Assembly (NCBI RefSeq): GCF_000193735.1
Contig: NZ_AEPF01000161.1
Coordinates: forward strand, 1 to 6,775
Direction of reading: 5' to 3'
DNA: 6,775 nt
From: Neisseria sicca 4320
GTDB taxonomy: Bacteria; Pseudomonadota; Gammaproteobacteria; Burkholderiales; Neisseriaceae
Within the stretch, counting starts at the first letter, position 1. Each line of letters begins with the position of its first letter. Position numbers and translations under genes: made by a program. Shown piece by piece: positions 1 through 4,861 of this stretch. The notes below the pieces were generated by a model. It saw only the letters and a list, made by a program, of their open reading frames with translations, made no database searches and had not been told where the DNA came from.

Positions 1-49
1 TACCTATATCTAAGTTACTTTATTTTCGATACGCAATTTACCGGTTGTC

Positions 50-175
50 GTCATTCCCGGGCAGGCGGGAATCCATTTTTGAAATTCGGAAACTGTTTTT
101 CAAATCAGGGTTTCTTAGGTCTTACGATGGATTCCCGCCGTAGCCTGTTCTCGCGTAGGCGGGGGCGGGAATGAC
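50..175. repeat. NIME-like intergenic element bounded by dRS3-type repeats
   Basis: The two ends are inverted copies of GTCATTCCC (50-58 and 167-175). The left boundary repeat at 53-72 is ATTCCCGGGCAGGCGGGAAT, which fits the neisserial dRS3 pattern ATTCCC-N8-GGGAAT exactly. The right boundary at 131-172 also starts ATTCCC and ends GGGAAT but is 42 bases long. Between them is a 58-base core (73-130) whose edges, ATCCAT and ATGGAT, are also inverted. This is the layout of neisserial intergenic mosaic elements: an RS core flanked by dRS3. From general knowledge, dRS3 sites in pathogenic Neisseria are recombination targets and the insertion site of MDA-type filamentous phage; no phage DNA is visible here. 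I did not match the core to a named RS family. Confidence 0.8.
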
Positions 176-195
176 AGTGCTAATCCGCCTATAAC

Positions 196-239
196 AAACG
201 TCGTCTGAAAACCAAACTTCCAGTTTTCAGACGACGTTT
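196..239 (-). terminator. DUS inverted-repeat hairpin downstream of rlmB
   Basis: A 17-bp perfect stem (196-212 with 223-239) encloses a 10-base loop. Both arms contain the 12-mer ACGTCGTCTGAA (198-209 on plus, 226-237 on minus), so it is a paired DUS used as a transcription terminator. It lies 20 bases past the rlmB stop. On the minus strand the stem ends in TTT then GTTAT, a weak U-tract. Both arms carry C at the second DUS base where the other intact 12-mers here mostly have G, so pairing is kept. Confidence 0.7.
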
Positions 240-259
240 TCAGTTCATAAACCTAAGCG

Positions 260-1009
260 TTATTTCTCTGCTTTCAACACCCGCTGACGGCGCGTTTCGC
301 TCAACACCATGCCTGCGCTGACGGAGACGTTCATGCTTTCGACCGTGCCGAACATGGGTATCGACACCAGCATGTCGCAATGCTCGCGCGTCAGGCGGCG
401 CATGCCTTCGCCTTCGTTGCCCATTACCCATGCCGCGCTGTCGGGCAGGTCGCAATGGTAGAGGTCGGAATCGCCGCCCATGTCGGTTCCGATGATCCAG
501 ATGCCGTATTCTTTCAACTCGCGCAGGGTGCGGGCAAGGTTGGTTACGGTGATGTAGGGGACGGTTTCCGCCGCGCCGCAGGCGACTTTGCTGACGGTGG
601 CATTCAGTCCTGCGCTTTTGTCTTTCGGCGCGATGACGGCGTGTACGCCCATTGCGTCGGCAGTTCGCAGGCACGCGCCGAGGTTGTGCGGGTCGGTGAT
701 ACCGTCGAGTATCAGCAATAGCGGCGGTTCGCTCAGGTTTTCCAATACGTCTTCGAGGTGGACGTGGTTTTTGGAAGCGTCGATAAACCCGACCACGCCC
801 TGATGCCGCGCACCTTTGCTGATGGCGTTGAGGCGGTCGGCGTCGGCGAAGTGTACGCGCACGTTTTCGTTTGCCGCTTTTTCCAACACATCGCGCGTGC
901 GGGCATCATTTTTGCCTTCTTGGACGTAGAGTTCGGTAATCGATTTCGGGTTTTGCCACAGGCGGGCGTTGACGGCGTGGAAGCCGTAGATGAGTCTTTG
1001 GTTTGCCAT
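260..1009 (-). CDS. rlmB: 23S rRNA (guanosine(2251)-2'-O)-methyltransferase RlmB
   Basis: RlmB transfers a methyl group from S-adenosylmethionine to the 2'-O of G2251 in the peptidyl-transferase P loop of 23S rRNA. The 249-residue protein has the family's usual length and two parts: an N-terminal RNA-binding domain (about 1-76) and a SPOUT knotted methyltransferase domain (about 95-249). All three SpoU signatures are visible: DGITDPHNLGACLRTADA at 102-119 (Asn109, Arg115), GNEGEGMRRL at 197-206 (Glu199), and ESMNVSVSAG at 224-233 (Ser225, Asn227). The ATG at 1007-1009 gives the full N-terminal domain, although only a weak Shine-Dalgarno precedes it. The gene follows azlCD on the same strand, but a hairpin with a U-tract lies between them, so it probably has its own promoter or depends on readthrough. 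TrmH-family relatives share the fold; the length and RlmB-like N-terminus favour RlmB. Confidence 0.95.
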   Translation of the reverse strand: MANQRLIYGFHAVNARLWQNPKSITELYVQEGKNDARTRDVLEKAANENVRVHFADADRLNAISKGARHQGVVGFIDASKNHVHLEDVLENLSEPPLLLILDGITDPHNLGACLRTADAMGVHAVIAPKDKSAGLNATVSKVACGAAETVPYITVTNLARTLRELKEYGIWIIGTDMGGDSDLYHCDLPDSAAWVMGNEGEGMRRLTREHCDMLVSIPMFGTVESMNVSVSAGMVLSETRRQRVLKAEK

Positions 1010-1022
1010 GATTTTGCTTTAT

Positions 1023-1066
1023 AAAAAATTTCAGACGACATTATAACAAGATAAGGTCGTCTGAAA
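1023..1066 (-). terminator. DUS hairpin terminator after azlD
   Basis: Read on the minus strand, an 11-bp perfect stem (TTTCAGACGAC/GTCGTCTGAAA, 1056-1066 with 1029-1039) is followed by a run of six T (1023-1028). This is a standard intrinsic terminator built from two oppositely oriented DUS copies, one of them the AT variant ATGTCGTCTGAA (1030-1041). The 16-base loop is long for a terminator. It would end azlCD transcripts just upstream of rlmB. Confidence 0.7.
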
Positions 1067-1083
1067 GGGAAAGGTCGTCTGAA
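1030..1083. repeat. Cluster of three DNA uptake sequences
   Basis: Three DUS cores lie within 54 bases: ATGTCGTCTGAA on minus (1030-1041), AGGTCGTCTGAA on plus (1054-1065), and AGGTCGTCTGAA on plus (1072-1083). The last two form an 18-base tandem direct repeat unit. DUS are bound by the minor pilin ComP during natural transformation in Neisseriaceae. Confidence 0.9.
1040..1066 (-). promoter_or_regulatory. Possible rlmB promoter inside the terminator loop
   Basis: A perfect TATAAT on the minus strand (complement of 1040-1045) lies 31 bases before the rlmB ATG, at a distance that would suit a promoter. No good -35 hexamer sits 16-18 bases upstream; the nearest choice is TTTCAG (complement of 1061-1066) at 15 bases. 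The -10 falls in the loop of the azlD terminator. Weak evidence. Confidence 0.3.
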
Positions 1084-1116
1084 AGCAGATAACCGGTATC
1101 ACGAAAACGCAGCCGC

Positions 1117-1425
1117 CTAGCGCATCAAATACCCCAACAGCCCGGAACTGCCGACACCGATCAACACGGTAACCAACATGGAAAACCTGCTTGCGGCAAG
1201 CACGGTCAGCGCAATGGCAATCAGCTCGTGCGGTTTGTCGGACACGAAATAAGGCGCGATGACGGAAATCAACACGCAGCCCGGCGCGGCTTGCATCACG
1301 ATTTGTGCGCGGCGGCTTAAGGTGCGGTTGCGCAAGGCAAAAAAGCCGATAAGGCGGGTGGAATACGTTACCGCCAGCATGCCGGCAAACAGCAGGAACG
1401 ACTGCCAAGAGAGCAAATCCTTCAT
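1117..1425 (-). CDS. azlD: AzlD-family branched-chain amino acid exporter, small subunit
   Basis: This 102-residue, very hydrophobic protein is the small partner of AzlC. Together they form a two-component inner-membrane exporter for branched-chain amino acids; E. coli YgaZ/YgaH is the valine-exporting counterpart. Membrane segments are visible at about 8-30, 40-60 and 66-100, and an early TYSTRLIGFF stretch resembles the AzlD family's usual T-x-x-x-R first-helix motif. I chose the ATG at 1423-1425 rather than the longer open frame reaching 1542. It gives the normal family length, overlaps the azlC stop as ATGA, and is preceded by a purine-rich GGGGAGAGAAGGA. The overlap implies translational coupling with azlC. 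The substrate is inferred from the family; no substrate residue can be read directly. Confidence 0.88.
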   Translation of the reverse strand: MKDLLSWQSFLLFAGMLAVTYSTRLIGFFALRNRTLSRRAQIVMQAAPGCVLISVIAPYFVSDKPHELIAIALTVLAASRFSMLVTVLIGVGSSGLLGYLMR

Positions 1426-2132
1426 TCCTTCTCTCCCCAAAGATAGGCGGCGAGCAGGCCGGAAATCGCACCCATCGGCACATACCAATGCCCGTCCACC
1501 GACAAATAAGTCCCGCACGCTACAATCAGGCTGACAAACCAAAGGCGTGCCGCCTTAAAGCTTTTCCACATACCCCGCAGCAGCACCAAAAATACGGCGG
1601 GAAACGCCATGCCGAAGCCCCATGCCGCGACATCGCCGAACATCGGCCCGACCGCTGCGCCAAAAGCCGCAAAGCCGATCCAAGTGGTATACAGGATAAA
1701 GCATACGCCCGCATAAAATGGCATATTGAATGCCGGCAGCCCCATTGCCTTGCGTTTTTGGATTTCCGCAAACGCCATCGCCCAACTTTCGTCGCACATA
1801 AAAAACAGCGCGGGCATGGCTTTTCTCAACGGCATATCCCGCATATAAGGCGCGATTGCCGCCCCCATCAGAATATGGCGCGAATTAATCATGAAGGTAA
1901 CGGTGGCAATCAGCAGAATCGGCAACGGGTTTGCCCACAGATTGACTGCCGCAAATTCCGAGCCGCCGGCGAAATTCATGCCCGTCATCAGCAGCATTTC
2001 CAGCCAACTCATGCCCTTCTGACCGCCCTGCATACCCAATATCAACGCCCACGGCAAAAGCCCGATGAGCATGGGCGAGGTTTCTTTGATGCCGCGTAGA
2101 AATTCGGATTGCGGAGAATTGGGGTGTGTCAT
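1422..2132 (-). CDS. azlC: AzlC-family branched-chain amino acid exporter, large subunit
   Basis: This 236-residue polytopic inner-membrane protein is the large subunit of the AzlCD (YgaZH-like) amino acid exporter. Family features include a short polar N-terminus ending in FLRGIKETSP, a first hydrophobic segment (about 20-34), and the central signature with SEFAAVNLWA followed by MINSRHILMGAAIAPY (about 58-96). A conserved FFMCDESWAMAF stretch (about 109-120) follows, then several more membrane helices. Length is normal (E. coli YgaZ is about 245). The ATG at 2130-2132 has no clear Shine-Dalgarno, but no better in-frame start keeps the N-terminal motif. It is the first gene of an azlC-azlD unit, with a TATAAT box upstream. 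Efflux of excess valine, leucine or isoleucine, or of toxic analogues, is the likely role; exact specificity is an inference. Confidence 0.92.
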   Translation of the reverse strand: MTHPNSPQSEFLRGIKETSPMLIGLLPWALILGMQGGQKGMSWLEMLLMTGMNFAGGSEFAAVNLWANPLPILLIATVTFMINSRHILMGAAIAPYMRDMPLRKAMPALFFMCDESWAMAFAEIQKRKAMGLPAFNMPFYAGVCFILYTTWIGFAAFGAAVGPMFGDVAAWGFGMAFPAVFLVLLRGMWKSFKAARLWFVSLIVACGTYLSVDGHWYVPMGAISGLLAAYLWGEKE

Positions 2133-2188
2133 TTTATTGGGGAGCTTAAAGAGGGTTTAGGGTTTGAAGATGAAAAATGAGGGAAGGT

Positions 2189-2216
2189 ATTATACACAGT
2201 CGGACAAACTTAAAAA
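2189..2216 (-). promoter_or_regulatory. Candidate azlCD promoter
   Basis: On the minus strand a perfect TATAAT (complement of 2189-2194) lies 56 bases before the azlC start. A T-rich TTTTTA (complement of 2211-2216) lies 16 bases further upstream and is a poor -35. The site partly touches the DUS at 2216-2227. Confidence 0.45.
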
Positions 2217-2227
2217 GGTCGTCTGAA
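2216..2227 (+). repeat. DNA uptake sequence, single copy
   Basis: A perfect AGGTCGTCTGAA. It has no inverted partner nearby, so unlike most copies in this window it is not part of a terminator. It lies in the 353-base divergent region between azlC and dapA. Confidence 0.92.
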
Positions 2228-2282
2228 ACGGGCTTCGATAAAGCAAAAATCATCGCCGCAAGACTTTAACACTTTTTAATCC

Positions 2283-2312
2283 TTGACAGGCATTTCACTA
2301 TGAAAATATGCT
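2283..2312 (+). promoter_or_regulatory. Candidate distal dapA promoter (P1)
   Basis: A perfect -35 TTGACA (2283-2288) is followed after 18 bases by TATGCT (2307-2312), a 4/6 match to the -10 consensus. Transcripts would start near 2319 and have a leader of about 165 bases before dapA. The surroundings are very AT-rich. Confidence 0.5.
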
Positions 2313-2393
2313 AAATTTTTGATTAAAAACATCATTATTCATTAAGATAAACATTACGTTCAGCTTCGCATAGCGACCGCCCGGTCAAGATGT

Positions 2394-2422
2394 TTCACAC
2401 AAACAACAAAGTAAGCTACAAT
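2394..2422 (+). promoter_or_regulatory. Candidate proximal dapA promoter (P2)
   Basis: TTCACA (2394-2399) and TACAAT (2417-2422) each match the sigma-70 consensus at 5/6 and are spaced by exactly 17 bases. The implied start near 2429 gives a leader of about 57 bases. On combined match this is the better of the two dapA promoter candidates. It also argues against translation starting at the upstream in-frame ATG at 2390, which lies before this start point. Confidence 0.6.
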
Positions 2423-2485
2423 CCAAAGCATTTCCTTCCATTTAGAAGCAAACCCTATTGCGCCCTACAAATAAAAGGTTTCCTT

Positions 2486-3367
2486 ATGTTACAAGGCAGT
2501 TTGGTTGCCCTGATTACCCCCATGAATCAAGACGGCAGCATCCATTACGAACAACTCCGCGATTTGATCGACTGGCATATCGAAAACGGTACTGACGGCA
2601 TCGTCGCCGTCGGCACGACAGGCGAATCCGCCACACTCTCCGTCGAAGAGCATCTAAGCGTAATCGAAGAAACGGTCAAACACGTCAACAAGCGAGTCCC
2701 CGTTATCGCCGGCACCGGCGCCAACAATACCCTTGAAGCCATCGCGCTCTCCCGTGCCGCCGAAAAAGCCGGCGCAGACTACACCCTTTCCGTCGTCCCC
2801 TATTACAACAAGCCCTCCCAAGAAGGCATTTACCAACATTTCAAAACCATCGCCGAAGCCACTTCGATTCCGATGATTATCTACAACGTACCCGGCCGCA
2901 CCGTCGTCGGTATGACCAACGACACCATCCTGCGCCTCGCCAAAATCCCGAACATCGTCGGCGTCAAAGAAGCCAGCGGCGATATCGGCAACAATCTCGA
3001 ATTAATCAAACACGCGCCCGAAGGTTTCACCATCCTTTCCGGCGACGACCCCACCGGTCTGCCCTTCATGCTCTGCGGCGGACACGGCGTCGTTACCGTG
3101 GCCGCCAACGTCGCCCCCAAACTCTTCGCCGATATGTGCCGCGCCGCCCTTGCAGGCGATATTGCGACCGCCCGTCAATTAAATGACCGCCTGATTCCGA
3201 TTTATAACACTATGTTCTGCGAACCAAGCCCTGCCGCGCCCAAATGGGGCGTATCCGCGTTGGGCAAATGCGAACCTTATGTCCGCCTGCCGCTCGTCCC
3301 CCTGACCGAAGCCGGACAGGCAAAAGTCCGCGCCGCATTGCAAGAATCCGGACAACTCACCGCATAA
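2486..3367 (+). CDS. dapA: 4-hydroxy-tetrahydrodipicolinate synthase DapA
   Basis: DapA condenses pyruvate with aspartate-4-semialdehyde, the first committed step to meso-diaminopimelate (peptidoglycan cross-linking) and lysine. It is a cytosolic class I aldolase with a TIM-barrel fold. At 293 residues its length is as expected, and key residues fall at the E. coli numbers: Thr44 and Thr45 in GTTGES (43-48), Tyr107, Tyr133 in IIYNVPGRT, Arg138, and Lys161 in GVKEASGD, which forms the pyruvate Schiff base. The ATG at 2486 is preceded by AAAAGG (2473-2478) seven bases away and gives the standard MLQGSLVALITPM beginning. An open frame extends in-frame to 2390 but would add 32 unlikely residues. 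bamC follows 72 bases downstream, an order also found in E. coli (dapA-nlpB), suggesting joint transcription. Feedback inhibition by lysine is possible but was not assessed. Confidence 0.97.
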   Translation: MLQGSLVALITPMNQDGSIHYEQLRDLIDWHIENGTDGIVAVGTTGESATLSVEEHLSVIEETVKHVNKRVPVIAGTGANNTLEAIALSRAAEKAGADYTLSVVPYYNKPSQEGIYQHFKTIAEATSIPMIIYNVPGRTVVGMTNDTILRLAKIPNIVGVKEASGDIGNNLELIKHAPEGFTILSGDDPTGLPFMLCGGHGVVTVAANVAPKLFADMCRAALAGDIATARQLNDRLIPIYNTMFCEPSPAAPKWGVSALGKCEPYVRLPLVPLTEAGQAKVRAALQESGQLTA

Positions 3368-3374
3368 ACCGCAA

Positions 3375-3405
3375 AGGTCGTCTGAAAACCCTTTTCAGAC
3401 GACCT
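3375..3405 (+). terminator. DUS hairpin between dapA and bamC, without U-tract
   Basis: Two perfect AGGTCGTCTGAA copies (plus 3375-3386, minus 3394-3405) form a 14-bp perfect stem with a CCC loop. It lies 7 bases past the dapA stop. GCCGTTAAC follows instead of a T-run, so it is at best a leaky terminator; it may instead stabilise the dapA mRNA end or reduce bamC expression. It ends 34 bases before the bamC start. Confidence 0.65.
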
Positions 3406-3439
3406 GCCGTTAACTCATCACATCCCACAGGAAACCAAT

Positions 3440-4567
3440 ATGACCTATATGAAACCTGTCGTCGTAGCAATCGCCCTGATCAGCATGACCGCTTGTTCGG
3501 GCAACAAAAAAGACCTGCCCAAGCTGGATTACCAAACCCAGACACGCAAAATCGTCAAATTAGAAGTACCGCCTGATTTGAACAATCCCGACCAAGGCAA
3601 CCTCTATCAAGTACCCGCAGGCAGCGGTGCCGTCCGCGCCAGCGACCTGAGCCGCCGCACATCGGCAACCCAACAAGCCGCCAACTCCGAAGTCCTCAAA
3701 TCCGTCAAAGGCGTCCGTTTGGAGCGCGACGGCAACCAACGCTGGGTTGAAGTCCAAGGCAAATCCCCTGCCGAAATTTGGCCTTTGCTGAAAGCATTCT
3801 GGCAAGAAAACGGCTTCGACATCAAATCCGAAGAACCCGGTATCGGTCAAATGGAAACCGAGTGGGCTGAAAACCGCGCCAAAATTCCGCAAGACGGCCT
3901 GCGCCGCCTGTTGGACAAAGTCGGCTTAGGCGGCATCTATTCCACCAGCGAGCGCGATAAATTCATCATCCGTATCGAACAAGGCAAAAACGGCATGACC
4001 GACGTTTTCTTCGCCCACAAAGGCATGAAAGAAGTTTACGCAGACAAAAACAAAGATACGACCACATGGCAGCCTGCTGCCAACGATCCCAACCTTGAAG
4101 CCGCCTTCCTCGCACGCTTCATGCAATATATGGGCGTCGATCAGCAACAAGCCGAAAACGCGCTGACCCAAAGCGTTGCCAAACGCAGCGGCAACGATTT
4201 GGCTCGAATCGACGGCAACACCCTGCTCGTCTCCGGCGACTACGGCCGCAGCTGGCGCCGCACCGCGCTCGCCCTCGACCGCATCGGCTTGAACGTCTTG
4301 GGTCAAAACATCGAACGCCACGCCTTCTTGGTTCAACAGGCACCTAACGAAAGCGAAGCCGTTTCCACGAAAAAACCGGGCTTCTTCGGCCGTATGTTCG
4401 GCAAAGGTAAAAAAGTTGAGAAACCGGCAGCCTACCCCGAAATCATCGTATTCGTCGAGCCTGTCAACGGCGGTTCACGAATCCGCCTTCTCAACAAAGA
4501 CGGCAGCGCATACAACGGCAGCGATGCCTCTACGCTCATCAGCCGCCTGCATACCGAATTACGCTAA
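3440..4567 (+). CDS. bamC: Outer membrane protein assembly factor BamC (lipoprotein)
   Basis: BamC is an accessory lipoprotein of the BAM complex, which folds beta-barrel proteins into the outer membrane. The 375-residue product starts with a lipoprotein signal peptide whose lipobox MTAC puts the lipidated cysteine at position 19. Ser20 at +2 fits outer-membrane sorting. A flexible region follows with a VPPDL segment (about 43-48) and LYQVP, like the BamD-binding N-terminus of BamC. Two helix-grip-like regions then lie at about 90-210 and 258-375. The second contains a basic, glycine-rich insertion near 310-328 (FFGRMFGKGKK). E. coli BamC has 344 residues, so this one is slightly longer. The ATG at 3440 is chosen because AGGAAA (3429-3434) is five bases upstream; the ATG at 3449 would be too far from it. 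The location after dapA matches dapA-nlpB in enterobacteria and supports the call. Confidence 0.9.
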   Translation: MTYMKPVVVAIALISMTACSGNKKDLPKLDYQTQTRKIVKLEVPPDLNNPDQGNLYQVPAGSGAVRASDLSRRTSATQQAANSEVLKSVKGVRLERDGNQRWVEVQGKSPAEIWPLLKAFWQENGFDIKSEEPGIGQMETEWAENRAKIPQDGLRRLLDKVGLGGIYSTSERDKFIIRIEQGKNGMTDVFFAHKGMKEVYADKNKDTTTWQPAANDPNLEAAFLARFMQYMGVDQQQAENALTQSVAKRSGNDLARIDGNTLLVSGDYGRSWRRTALALDRIGLNVLGQNIERHAFLVQQAPNESEAVSTKKPGFFGRMFGKGKKVEKPAAYPEIIVFVEPVNGGSRIRLLNKDGSAYNGSDASTLISRLHTELR

Positions 4568-4578
4568 CCCGCTTTTCA

Positions 4579-4608
4579 AAACCTCCTGTCCGCAGGAGGT
4601 TTTTTTTT
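4579..4608 (+). terminator. Strong intrinsic terminator of bamC
   Basis: A stem AAACCTCCTG (4579-4588) pairs with CAGGAGGTTT (4593-4602) around a TCCG loop. Nine consecutive T (4600-4608) follow. It lies 11 bases past the bamC stop. It is not built from DUS, unlike the other protein-gene terminators here. Confidence 0.93.
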
Positions 4609-4737
4609 GCGCTTACCAAAAGCGACAAGCAAAATACAGCCGTTCACAAAATAGACATGTCAATTTATTGATTCGAGTGAAAAACGAAGACATCAGATTA
4701 ATTATGAGGCCTATTGATGCTTAAACATCAGTTAAGA
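4609..4737. other. Non-coding AT-rich stretch between two same-direction terminators
   Basis: No credible open reading frame is present; the few ATG codons run only a few residues. A weak promoter-like pair, TTCACA (4643-4648) and TATTGA (4666-4671), is spaced by 17 bases. If used, it would give an RNA of about 105 bases ending at the next terminator (4738-4783). A small 5-bp hairpin (CGCTT 4610-4614, AAGCG 4620-4624) lies at the left edge. I cannot assign a function. Confidence 0.4.
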
Positions 4738-4783
4738 GAAAGGTCTTCTGAAAACAGAAATCCTGTTTCAGACGACCTTTTTT
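4738..4783 (+). terminator. DUS hairpin terminator with one decayed DUS arm
   Basis: The left arm contains AGGTCTTCTGAA (4741-4752), a DUS with G-to-T at base 6. The right arm is a perfect minus-strand DUS (4767-4778). They pair with one mismatch (T4746 against C4773) and one bulged A, followed by six T (4778-4783). It can terminate plus-strand transcription and insulate the regulated promoter that starts about 30 bases later. Confidence 0.7.
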
Positions 4784-4811
4784 CATGAAACCGTTTCGCT
4801 ATAAATAAAAT

Positions 4812-4826
4812 TGTTATATTATAACC
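4812..4826 (+). promoter_or_regulatory. Candidate Zur (zinc uptake regulator) operator over the promoter of the DUF4198 gene
   Basis: The site TGTTATATTATAACC matches 14 of 15 positions of the meningococcal Zur motif as I recall it (TGTTATDNHATAACA). Its core GTTATA-T-TATAAC (4813-4825) is a perfect dyad. Possible -10 hexamers, TATTAT (4817-4822) or TATAAC (4820-4825), lie inside it, so a bound repressor would block RNA polymerase. The -35 is poor (best choice TTTCGC, 4794-4799). The site is 36 bases before the start codon. Zur represses when zinc is plentiful, so the downstream gene should be induced by zinc shortage. Confidence 0.7.
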
Positions 4827-4861
4827 AATCAAATTTTCTACCCGATACATTTGGAGAATCC

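Noticed and set aside
50..175. Correia repeat (CREE)
   Set aside because: The typical TATAGTGGATTAA-like ends are absent; the dRS3 pattern explains the element better.
1040..1050. Second Zur-like half site (TGTTAT on minus) before rlmB
   Set aside because: The other half is GTCGTC, part of a DUS, so there is no dyad.
1426..1542. Longer AzlD reading frame starting inside azlC
   Set aside because: The extra 39 residues are polar and arginine-rich, unlike AzlD. The ATGA overlap start gives the normal length.
1488..2099. 203-residue open frame on plus, opposite azlC
   Set aside because: It is fully antisense to a well-recognised membrane protein. Its product is rich in His, Arg, Gln and Pro with no recognisable domain, as expected of a shadow frame.
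2330..2360. Fur-box-like AT-rich stretch (ATCATTATTCATTAAG) upstream of dapA
   Set aside because: It has only partial similarity to the Fur consensus, without clear dyad symmetry, and dapA has no known iron link.
2390..2485. In-frame N-terminal extension of DapA from the ATG at 2390
   Set aside because: It adds 32 residues absent from DapA proteins, lacks a good Shine-Dalgarno, and its start lies upstream of the predicted P2 transcript start. The ATG at 2486 has AAAAGG at the right distance.
3926..4336. 136-residue open frame on minus, opposite bamC
   Set aside because: It lies entirely antisense to bamC, has no supporting start signals and matches no family I know.
4811..4861. In-frame N-terminal extension of the DUF4198 protein
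   Set aside because: It would bury the signal peptide behind 17 residues, and its ATG overlaps the promoter and Zur-like site.
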